Shown here piece by piece: positions 7,583-13,373 of a stretch of 36,082 nucleotides of DNA. Position numbers and translations under genes: made by a program. The stretch comes from a virus: IMG/VR virus record IMGVR_UViG_3300003873_000031, positions 1 through 36,082 of that record, one strand, 5' to 3'. The notes under the pieces are model-generated. The model did not search any database. It was not told where the DNA came from and saw only the letters and a program-made list of their open reading frames with translations. The stretch's first letter is position 1. Each line of letters opens with the position of its first letter.

Positions 7583-8027
7583 AATAACAAAAGAAGAATA
7601 TGAGAAATTGTTAAAAGAAGGAAAAGTAAAAGTAATGAGAGAGAGTAACTCATCCTCGATCCTAGTGGATTACAAGAGTTATAACTCGGCTACTAAACCA
7701 ACCAGTATTCCACCGTACTACAAACAGCAACTCCTAGTATATGCTTGGGTACTCAAGCAGCTTGGCAGGAGCATGGAGCGTATCCGCTTAGTCTACGTAA
7801 ACCGCCCAATAGACACTCGTCGTACCTCAGAGAAGACCGGCAAACCTATAGGTAAATACACACCACCAGAAGTAACCGTCCTAACTGAACTAATCACTCC
7901 AAAAGACATTAAGTGGATTGGGGATATGCTCACACTGGCTAAAGACAAACTCCTAGCTACCGAACAGCACCCAGAACTACGCAACTTAATCTGGCATTTT
8001 CCAGAATCTTACATAGAGGAACAGTAA
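7569..8027 (+). CDS. PD-(D/E)XK nuclease (RecB/Cas4-like), C-terminal fragment
   Basis: A 152-residue protein that completes the nuclease core begun at 5748. ILVDYKSYN (residues 31-39) supplies the D-x-K part of PD-(D/E)XK (D34, K36), and YYKQQLLVYAWVL (50-62) is the Q-x3-Y motif of RecB/Cas4 nucleases. The first 25 or so residues (KITKEEYEKLLKEGKVKV) do not look like nuclease sequence and were probably gained with the endonuclease insertion. The ATG lies inside the HEG 3' end, with AAAGGA 9 to 14 bases upstream. From about 7650 the base composition becomes more GC-rich than the HEG, marking the old exon boundary. The stop overlaps the next start by one base. Confidence 0.78.
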   Translation: MKKVKITKEEYEKLLKEGKVKVMRESNSSSILVDYKSYNSATKPTSIPPYYKQQLLVYAWVLKQLGRSMERIRLVYVNRPIDTRRTSEKTGKPIGKYTPPEVTVLTELITPKDIKWIGDMLTLAKDKLLATEQHPELRNLIWHFPESYIEEQ

Positions 8028-8224
8028 TGGAAGAGATAGTAGAATCGATACATAATGGACAACGTAGACAAGCACTAAAACAGATAGCAGCTAGTGATTA
8101 CATATTTGAAGATTGTTTAAAGTACATCGCAGAGGCTATTAGCTGTGAAGAAGCTATGGTTATGCTACATGTAGCTATTAACCAAAACTATATCTCTTTT
8201 AATTCAACAAATCTGAAGTATTAA
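8027..8224 (+). CDS. hypothetical protein, 65 aa
   Basis: A small helical protein beginning EEIVESIHNGQRRQALKQI. The NGQRRQAL-type N terminus resembles small conserved proteins seen beside phage replication genes, though I cannot name a family. The ATG overlaps the nuclease stop (TAATGG), so it is coupled to the nuclease fragment. Downstream lies the long gene-free, hairpin-rich stretch. Confidence 0.65.
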   Translation: MEEIVESIHNGQRRQALKQIAASDYIFEDCLKYIAEAISCEEAMVMLHVAINQNYISFNSTNLKY

Positions 8225-8755
8225 ACAAACCGGGTCAAATAAATGTCCCTCACGCTGACTGGTAATAAGTGGTTTGCCTTAAATTATAGCAGATTGTAAA
8301 ATAATGTGTCCAATACTCATACGGTTAGAGAAAACTTGGCAACTGGAGGAATCAGTTGTAAAAACCTTACCCAGTGTCAGTGCGCTGCTGCTGGAACCAT
8401 TGAGGAAAGGGTAATCCTCACAACCCCATGACTACATGCCATAGTTTATATGAAGGTGGCGGTACCCAGCCCGAAGGCATACATATCTGAGTTGATTACT
8501 TAGCACTTACTACGAGGTGGATTCGTAGAGTCTCTGGTTAAGTCACCCATGACAAAAATGAAAAGACTAGAAAGAACTAATCATTCTTTCGACACACCCT
8601 ACACGGTTAGATACAATAGATTAACTAATCTTTAAATCTGAATAGTTATCGATAAGTAAACTATGTGTAGTATTCATACACATACTTAGGCAGTTAGGAT
8701 CTCCTATTATGATCGCTCATACCTAACTGCCTAATTGTACGTATAAAGGCTGCCA
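8225..8755 (+). ncRNA. candidate large structured non-coding RNA (about 530 bases)
   Basis: No gene fits on either strand, and composition is more GC-balanced than the coding neighbours. Perfect hairpins with mostly 7-base loops follow one another: CAACTG/CAGTTG (8340-8358, loop GAGGAAT), TGAGGA/TCCTCA (8401-8420), GCC-CGAA-GGC (8469-8478) inside ATATG/CATAT (8448-8486), CTACGA/TCGTAG (8510-8528, loop GGTGGAT), GTCA-CCCA-TGAC (8542-8553), GAAAGAA/TTCTTTC (8570-8590), TATGTGTA/TACACATA (8662-8684), and a 13-base-pair stem at 8686-8734. ACGGTTAGA occurs twice (8321 and 8603). Loop GGTGGAT could kiss the nearby CACCC. Size and phage context recall the ornate phage RNAs GOLLD and ROOL, but I cannot match either. 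I found no tRNA, tmRNA or group I intron core. Strand is assumed from the neighbours. Confidence 0.5.
8686..8734. repeat. 13-bp perfect inverted repeat with 23-base spacer
   Basis: TTAGGCAGTTAGG (8686-8698) is the exact reverse complement of CCTAACTGCCTAA (8722-8734). It is the longest perfect stem in the gene-free region and lies just before the 8756 gene. There is no T-run after it, so it is not a typical intrinsic terminator. It may be the closing 3' stem of the structured RNA, or a protein-binding site. Confidence 0.7.
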
Positions 8756-8962
8756 ATGATTAAATGGCTAAAACACCTCTGGAACTCAGTATGGCAATAC
8801 CTTATTAAGAAAGACAGAGAACAAGTAATGAAACAAATGATTAGAGACCAGACAAAATCTGAACCCTCTAAACACAGGTGTCCTAGAACAGGACTAACAA
8901 TAGTTGATAAACTACCAGTGAGACGACTTAAAATAAAAAAGAAAAGGAAAGCTAATGAGTAA
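8756..8962 (+). CDS. small basic protein, 68 aa
   Basis: A small protein with an aromatic amphipathic N terminus (IKWLKHLWNSVWQYLIKK) and a very basic C terminus (RRLKIKKKRKANE). It could bind nucleic acid or associate with membrane. AAAGG lies 6 bases before the ATG. The end overlaps the Sak4-like gene by 8 bases, so it is coupled to it. No family recognised. Confidence 0.6.
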   Translation: MIKWLKHLWNSVWQYLIKKDREQVMKQMIRDQTKSEPSKHRCPRTGLTIVDKLPVRRLKIKKKRKANE

Positions 8963-9737
8963 AAAAGGAATTAAATTACTTATAAATGGTATAGCCGGAG
9001 CAGGTAAAACTGAGCTACTAAGACCATTTGGAAAAGAAACATTTGTAATTTCTAGAGATGCTAAAAACTTCTCACTACCAATTCCACATATGCTAGTAGA
9101 TACTTACTACGATATGGATACTTTCATCAATGGCGCAATAGAAAAAGATGAAGATGGCAATGATGTAAATATCTCAGGTGTCTTAGATAAGTTAGATGCA
9201 TACATAGAAAAATTTGGTAAACCACCAGAGAACGTAGTTATTGATTCAGTATCCCAAATATTCATGGATGTAATCGATGTAGCTTCACAAAAACCTAACG
9301 TATACGGAAGCCAAGGTGCAGAAGTAACTAAAGAAATGGCTAAACTAACTCAGTTTATTCATGAGGGTTTAGAACTACAAGGCATAAATGTTATACTAAT
9401 CAATCATGTAATCAAAGAAAAAGAGGATGGTAAGTTTACCAATTCTTATATTTCATTCGGTTCAGGTAAGTTTTTAGATAAAGGTGGTTTTTACAGTACA
9501 ACAAATGAGTCAATACTGTTAGCCTTAGAAAGCTCTAATCGAGTTATACATACACGCGGTACAGATAAACAAGCCCGTACAATGCTTACAGGCATACCTG
9601 ATAAGTACTATGTAGAAAACTTTGTACATCCAGAAAAGTCTAAAAAACTTAAAGAGGGTGAAGAGTATTTTAATCTTAAAAAGCATTTAGCTACATTAAC
9701 TGCAACACAAGTAGATGCTGAAAAATGGTCTATTTAA
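8955..9737 (+). CDS. Sak4-like RecA-fold ATPase (single-strand annealing/recombination)
   Basis: A 260-residue P-loop ATPase. Walker A is GIAGAGKT (residues 12-19) and Walker B is NVVIDSVSQ (about 94-102), followed by a sensor-like VILINHVIKE strand (about 150). Size and motif order match the phage Sak4 family, a minimal RecA-like core that works with a phage SSB in single-strand annealing and recombination-dependent replication. The SSB-like gene comes next and the RecB-like nuclease fragments lie upstream, which supports a recombination role. It overlaps the preceding small gene by 8 bases. A general AAA-type ATPase is the alternative label. Confidence 0.75.
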   Translation: MSKKGIKLLINGIAGAGKTELLRPFGKETFVISRDAKNFSLPIPHMLVDTYYDMDTFINGAIEKDEDGNDVNISGVLDKLDAYIEKFGKPPENVVIDSVSQIFMDVIDVASQKPNVYGSQGAEVTKEMAKLTQFIHEGLELQGINVILINHVIKEKEDGKFTNSYISFGSGKFLDKGGFYSTTNESILLALESSNRVIHTRGTDKQARTMLTGIPDKYYVENFVHPEKSKKLKEGEEYFNLKKHLATLTATQVDAEKWSI

Positions 9738-9821
9738 CAGCTTAGTTTAAGTATACATCAGTTATACTTTCCACCCAACATTGGATATTACCTATTAGAA
9801 CTAAAAACAAGGAAATAATAT
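9738..9821 (+). promoter_or_regulatory. intergenic hairpin and RBS before the SSB gene
   Basis: The 84-base gap contains a perfect hairpin, AAGTATA (9749-9755) with TATACTT (9763-9769), a 7-base loop and then TTT. It could be a weak attenuator or terminator separating the Sak4 and SSB messages, so that SSB can be made in larger amount. N4 vRNAP promoters are hairpins too, but with 3-base loops, so I do not equate them. AAGGAAAT before 9822 is the SSB ribosome site. Confidence 0.35.
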
Positions 9822-10517
9822 ATGAGTTTTTTTAAAACAAAAAAAGATGCGGAAAGCGTTAAAGAATCAACAGGCGGTAACTCAGCTTATTTGAATAAAC
9901 CGGGAATTTTTGACGTAAACGTAATTGCAGCATTTGCAAGTGAAGGTAAGGGGGGTTCAGTATCCGTAGATTTCTTCATCGAGAAAGATGAACAACCACA
10001 ACCACTTTATGGAAATTTAAGAATTACAAATAATTCAGGGGATGAAAATAAAATCGGTGCAGCAACGTTCAACAAACTTCTAGTAATCCTAGATGAAGAT
10101 GAAGCAGCAGATCCAGAGGAAGCAACACTACCTATGGGTAAAGATGGTGCAGAGAAAGACGCAGCAGTAATCCCTAACTTAACTGACTTTGACATCAAAG
10201 TATGGGTAGCTATCGAATACTCAGTGTACAACGGTTCAATAGGTGAGAAGAAAATTATCCGTAATTTCTACCGTGCAGCAGATGGTGCATCAGCAGAAGA
10301 AATCGTTAACGAAGTAGAACCAGGCGCACAGTACACTAAAGACTTAGAGTACCTAGAGAACTCTGAAAACAAAGGTGTAATCTACAAAGATGACCTCACT
10401 AAAGAGACTGTAGACCAGTGGATTAAAGATAAGCGCCCGAAACAGAGTATAGGAACTTCAGGAAGCAGTGCACAGCGTAAACCTTCTTTCGCAAAGAAAC
10501 GTTTTTCAGTTAAGTAA
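9822..10517 (+). CDS. probable single-stranded DNA-binding protein
   Basis: A 231-residue protein with a beta-rich middle (about residues 25-150, including VSVDFFIEKD and DIKVWVAIEYSV) and a flexible, charged C terminus rich in Ser, Lys and Arg (SGSSAQRKPSFAKKRFSVK). The shape and its place right after a Sak4-like ATPase fit phage OB-fold SSBs. In N4 the SSB (gp45) also lies between the polymerase region and the vRNAP gene, and it activates late transcription by host RNA polymerase. The C terminus here is basic rather than the acidic tail of bacterial SSB. Assignment rests on context and size more than on motifs. Confidence 0.6.
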   Translation: MSFFKTKKDAESVKESTGGNSAYLNKPGIFDVNVIAAFASEGKGGSVSVDFFIEKDEQPQPLYGNLRITNNSGDENKIGAATFNKLLVILDEDEAADPEEATLPMGKDGAEKDAAVIPNLTDFDIKVWVAIEYSVYNGSIGEKKIIRNFYRAADGASAEEIVNEVEPGAQYTKDLEYLENSENKGVIYKDDLTKETVDQWIKDKRPKQSIGTSGSSAQRKPSFAKKRFSVK

Positions 10518-10518
10518 C

Positions 10519-10528
10519 ATTTAAGGTT
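10519..10528 (+). repeat. 10-bp direct repeat, left copy, flanking a homing endonuclease gene
   Basis: ATTTAAGGTT at 10519-10528 recurs at 11585-11594, so the two copies bracket the third homing endonuclease gene. This could mark the insertion boundary (repair through short homology), or be a repeated regulatory word. A 10-base AT-rich match over 1 kb is suggestive, not proof. Confidence 0.4.
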
Positions 10529-10558
10529 GAGTATCATATAATATTGTAAAGGATTGGT

Positions 10559-11563
10559 ATGACACTCTCACCAGAAGTTACAAGTAAACGTATAATAAAG
10601 TTCTTTAAAACATTAGAAAAAAGATTCATTGAACTGCATGGAGGTAAGTACTCTTATGATAAGGCAGTATATATAAACAGTAGTACTAAGCTTACTATAA
10701 TCTGTCCTATTCATGGAGATTTTAAAATGTCTACTAATAAACACTTAGCAGGGCAAAATTGTACAAAGTGTTCTAATAGAATCGGAGATACTAAAGAATT
10801 TGTTAGACGTGCTAATTTAAGGCATAGTAACTACTATATGTACGAAAAAGCAGAGTATAAAAGTTCTAAAGAGCTAGTGACTATTACATGTCCAGTACAC
10901 GGAGATTTTGAGCATAAGGCCTATAACCATTTATACGGAAATGGGTGCAAAAAATGTGTACAAGAAAAACTAATAGACCCAATAGGCTCTAGAAGAAAGT
11001 ATGTACCAGATCAACATAATAGGGTAAATAGTACTGAACGCTTTATAAAAAAAGCAAAAGAGGTACATGGAGATACATATAGTTATAGTAAGTCAGTGTT
11101 TACTGATTCAGATACTAAGGTAATTATTACTTGTCATACTCATGGAGATTTTGAACAGTTACCAAGAAACCATTTTCATCTAGAGCAAGGATGTCCTATC
11201 TGTAAAAAAGCAGGTTATGACAATACTAAAAAACATGGATGGTTGTATATCTATAAAATATCATCTAGCGTATTAGGTTATGGTATAACTACACAACCTT
11301 ATGTACGTCATACAACACATACTAAAATGTTTAAAGAATATAAAATAAAAGATGTAAAATTGTTACACTTATATAAGTCTGACGCTAAAACAGTAGAACA
11401 AATAGAAAAAATACTTAAGCAACAATTTAGTAAAAAAGATGTAAACTTACCAGGTTTTATTACTGAAAACACTTGTATATCCAACTTAGGTACTATGTTG
11501 AAAATAATAGAAAGAAAATGTACTAAAGCCAATTTCTTTAAAAGTAAGTTAAATAAAGCATAG
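10559..11563 (+). CDS. homing endonuclease: zinc-ribbon modules plus degenerate GIY-YIG domain
   Basis: A 334-residue paralogue of the gene at 1674, with three tandem zinc-ribbon modules: TIICPIHGDF then CTKC; VTITCPVHGDF then GCKKC; VIITCHTHGDF then GCPIC. They span about residues 22-75, 85-140 and 160-215. The C-terminal domain reads WLYIYKIS, YGITTQPYVRH and EQIEKILKQQF. It follows the GIY-YIG pattern of strands, Arg and Glu but is more degenerate than its relative. The gene lies between the SSB and the 11616 gene, bracketed by a 10-base direct repeat, and does not obviously interrupt a coding sequence. TATAAT (10537-10542) and AAAGGA precede it. Confidence 0.75.
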   Translation: MTLSPEVTSKRIIKFFKTLEKRFIELHGGKYSYDKAVYINSSTKLTIICPIHGDFKMSTNKHLAGQNCTKCSNRIGDTKEFVRRANLRHSNYYMYEKAEYKSSKELVTITCPVHGDFEHKAYNHLYGNGCKKCVQEKLIDPIGSRRKYVPDQHNRVNSTERFIKKAKEVHGDTYSYSKSVFTDSDTKVIITCHTHGDFEQLPRNHFHLEQGCPICKKAGYDNTKKHGWLYIYKISSSVLGYGITTQPYVRHTTHTKMFKEYKIKDVKLLHLYKSDAKTVEQIEKILKQQFSKKDVNLPGFITENTCISNLGTMLKIIERKCTKANFFKSKLNKA

Positions 11564-11584
11564 TTTAACAGAAAGTTCAAAATA

Positions 11585-11594
11585 ATTTAAGGTT
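11585..11594 (+). repeat. 10-bp direct repeat, right copy, flanking a homing endonuclease gene
   Basis: This is the second copy of ATTTAAGGTT, 22 bases after the stop of the third homing endonuclease gene. Removing the DNA between the copies would leave a short, ordinary gap between the SSB gene and the gene at 11616. Confidence 0.4.
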
Positions 11595-11615
11595 ACCAAT
11601 GTAGGTTGTGTTACA

Positions 11616-11876
11616 GTGACACTTATAAATATTGAGGATTACAATTACCTACCATCTAGCGTACACAGAGATATAAACTTTTGTACCCCACGTCTAACAG
11701 CACGGAGGTTAGAAATTACTGTATCGCTACTACCGGGTGAAGCGACTTACCTAGGTATACGCCCATCCGGCCTTACGGTAGCGTGTCCTGCTCATGGGAC
11801 GTTAAAGAACATCCGGTTGGTGTGTAACGAGGAGAGATGTAACTTCCAACACCGTAAACTTAAACAAACAGTGTAG
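11616..11876 (+). CDS. hypothetical protein with Cys/His cluster, 86 aa
   Basis: An 86-residue protein from a GTG start (11616). The first ATG-type alternatives fall outside the frame, and the ribosome site is weak (AGGTTGTG), so the start is uncertain. The C-terminal half has VACPAHGTLKN then LVCNEERC, a four-ligand Cys/His arrangement like one zinc-ribbon module of the neighbouring endonucleases. It is more GC-rich than those genes. It could be a zinc-binding phage protein or a domain shared with the HEG family. It lies just upstream of the structured leader of the RNR operon. Confidence 0.5.
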   Translation: MTLINIEDYNYLPSSVHRDINFCTPRLTARRLEITVSLLPGEATYLGIRPSGLTVACPAHGTLKNIRLVCNEERCNFQHRKLKQTV

Positions 11877-11906
11877 TGAGCAAATACAACGGTACTACGC
11901 ACACTT

Positions 11907-12011
11907 GTTATCTAAGTTAAAAAGAAAGAGGTGCAATTCCTCGGGACTCAGAGATTACTTCAATGAGGCCAGGTTGGCATGCCACAGCAATAAAGCCATT
12001 ACTTAGATAAC
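11907..12011 (+). promoter_or_regulatory. structured leader resembling a cobalamin riboswitch, upstream of RNR genes
   Basis: An 11-base-pair perfect stem (GTTATCTAAGT 11907-11917 with ACTTAGATAAC 12001-12011) closes a roughly 105-base domain. Inside are a T-loop-type hairpin, GAGG-TGCAATT-CCTC (11928-11942); AGATTACTT (11952-11960); a short GGCC/TGGC-type hairpin; and ATGCCACAG (11979-11987). Hairpin with T-loop, then AGATTACTT, then a small hairpin, then ATGCCAC is the order of elements I recall in the short cobalamin riboswitch class represented by env8. A B12 sensor ahead of a class I, B12-independent RNR is biologically sensible. Against it, a canonical GGGAA junction and an obvious expression-platform hairpin are missing. 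ATTACTT occurs twice (11954, 11998), and both copies could pair with AAGT, allowing a switch. It could also be a riboswitch of another class. Confidence 0.45.
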
Positions 12012-12042
12012 TTAACTAAAACAAACAAACAAAGGAAACTAA

Positions 12043-12225
12043 ATGAACATCAACACACAACTAGAAGAATATAAGACAACACTATTACATACTATTGAAG
12101 AAATTGACGGATACATAGCTAAGCCTATGAAGTCCAAATCGTTACGTATTAGAAAACTATCTAACCAATTAGGCAAAGATGGTGTACATTTACGTAAAGA
12201 CTTACTAGCAGCTGACAAGGCTTAA
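12043..12225 (+). CDS. hypothetical protein, 60 aa
   Basis: A small, basic, helical protein (NTQLEEYKTTLLHTIEEIDG at the N terminus, then a Lys/Arg-rich middle). It is the first gene after the structured leader, and AAAGGAAACTAA gives a clear ribosome site, so its translation would be the direct target of any leader control. The next small gene starts 1 base after its stop. No family recognised. Confidence 0.6.
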   Translation: MNINTQLEEYKTTLLHTIEEIDGYIAKPMKSKSLRIRKLSNQLGKDGVHLRKDLLAADKA

Positions 12226-12226
12226 T

Positions 12227-12349
12227 ATGCCGTACTTCAATAATCTTAAAGATAAACTTAAAGAACAAATACCATGTACAGTAGGGTTTAAAGTGTTTGT
12301 GTACTTCTCCCTAGCCGCTATTTGGCTTAATCTAGCTATGGGTAATTAG
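12227..12349 (+). CDS. small single-pass membrane protein, 40 aa
   Basis: A 40-residue gene between 12227 and 12349, one base from each neighbour. The first 15 residues are charged (NLKDKLKEQIP), and a hydrophobic segment of about 18 residues follows (FKVFVYFSLAAIWLNLAMG), a clear membrane span. Tight spacing between the leader gene and nrdB supports its reality. Its role is unknown. Short phage membrane proteins of this kind often affect host entry or lysis, but nothing here shows it. Confidence 0.55.
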   Translation: MPYFNNLKDKLKEQIPCTVGFKVFVYFSLAAIWLNLAMGN

Positions 12350-12350
12350 T

Positions 12351-13373
12351 ATGCTACCTATTGAAACACCAAACAAGATGTTTGGTAGGTATCTATACCC
12401 ATTTGCTAATGAGTTTCGTGAAAAGCAACAAGATATATTTTGGACTGCTCAAGAAATACCTGTAAACAAAGATATTAATGATTACAGACAAAATATGGAT
12501 GAACATCAATACTCCTTAGTTACTCTTACCCTTCAACTATTTGTAGAAATAGAACAAAATGTAGGGGATATCTGGCAGCGTATTTCAGAGTGGTTTCCAC
12601 ATTCGGAAATAGAAGGTGCAGCAACCCAAATAGCAGCTATGGAAAAATCAGTACATGCTTTTTTCTACCAAAAGATGAATGATGAATTAGCTATTGAACC
12701 TGAAGATATAGCTGATAATCAAGAACGTATAGCAGTACTCAGAAATAAGCTTAGTTTATTACAAAATATAATGGATAATATCGATGATAATAAAGCTTTA
12801 TCCTTATTCACTGTAAGTATGATAGAGCAGGTACTACTATTTAGTAACTTTGCACTATTAAAATCATTTAAAGCTAATGGCCATAACCTAATACAAAATA
12901 CTTTGGTAGGTGTAGACTTTGTTATAAATGATGAAACTCTTCATGGACTATTTGCTAGCGCTCTGTATAAACAATATGTGTCAGAAATGAAAGAAGCATT
13001 ACCTAGTGATCAATTCAATGCATGGTATGAAAGTCTATTAGATGCACAAGAAACTGTACGTGATGAAATTATTCAACATGAAGATGCGATAATTAATTAT
13101 ACGTTTGAAAACACTGACAGTATTAATGACATTACAGCAGATCAAATGAAAGCATTTATACGTTCTAGATCAAACGAAGTAACACATAACCTAAGCCCAC
13201 AACTAGTTCTATATACTGTAGAATCGGATCCTATAGCAGAATGGTTCTACAAAGGTGCAACTAGCATAAAAATGCATGATTTTTTCATATCAGGTTCTAG
13301 TCAATATAGACGTAATTGGAAGACAGAAAATTTATCATTAAAGCCTTTTATAGAGGAGTTAGTATATGAATAA
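12351..13373 (+). CDS. nrdB: class I ribonucleotide reductase, radical (beta) subunit
   Basis: This 340-residue ferritin-fold beta subunit generates the radical used by NrdA to reduce NDPs to dNDPs. Visible landmarks are W31 (DIFW, equivalent to E. coli W48), a first carboxylate at E66 or E68, H102 and Y106 (SVHAFFY, equal to E. coli H118 and Y122), E159 (SMIEQV, equal to E204), and E195/H198 (DETLH, equal to E238/H241). The expected Glu three residues before H102 (E. coli E115) is K99, with a Glu one position earlier (E98). The metal site is therefore altered, which recalls but does not equal class Ie proteins with substituted ligands. It starts 1 base after a small membrane gene and overlaps nrdA by 8 bases. 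The order is nrdB-nrdA, the reverse of the usual order. Confidence 0.88.
   Translation: MLPIETPNKMFGRYLYPFANEFREKQQDIFWTAQEIPVNKDINDYRQNMDEHQYSLVTLTLQLFVEIEQNVGDIWQRISEWFPHSEIEGAATQIAAMEKSVHAFFYQKMNDELAIEPEDIADNQERIAVLRNKLSLLQNIMDNIDDNKALSLFTVSMIEQVLLFSNFALLKSFKANGHNLIQNTLVGVDFVINDETLHGLFASALYKQYVSEMKEALPSDQFNAWYESLLDAQETVRDEIIQHEDAIINYTFENTDSINDITADQMKAFIRSRSNEVTHNLSPQLVLYTVESDPIAEWFYKGATSIKMHDFFISGSSQYRRNWKTENLSLKPFIEELVYE

Noticed and set aside
6225-7640. Group I intron carrying the GIY-YIG gene inside the nuclease
   Set aside because: The 5' leader has a hairpin, but the 3' side has no room for P7-P9 because the endonuclease frame overlaps the downstream fragment, and the bases to 7640 are A/G-rich and unstructured. 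RNA data could overturn this.
8225-8755. Group I intron in the gene-free region
   Set aside because: I looked for P7/P3 core pairing. GACTA near 8430 has only a distant weak partner (TAGTTAT near 8643), the usual conserved S-type segment is absent, and the flanking genes do not form one interrupted protein.
9749-9769. N4 vRNAP hairpin promoter before the SSB gene
   Set aside because: N4 early promoters have 5-7 bp stems with 3-base loops. This hairpin has a 7-base loop and lies in the middle-gene region, so an attenuator is more likely.
11925-11950. tRNA-like T arm (GGTGCAATTCC) in the RNR leader
   Set aside because: The T-loop-like hairpin is present, but no matching acceptor stem, anticodon arm or D arm can be built at the right distances on either strand.
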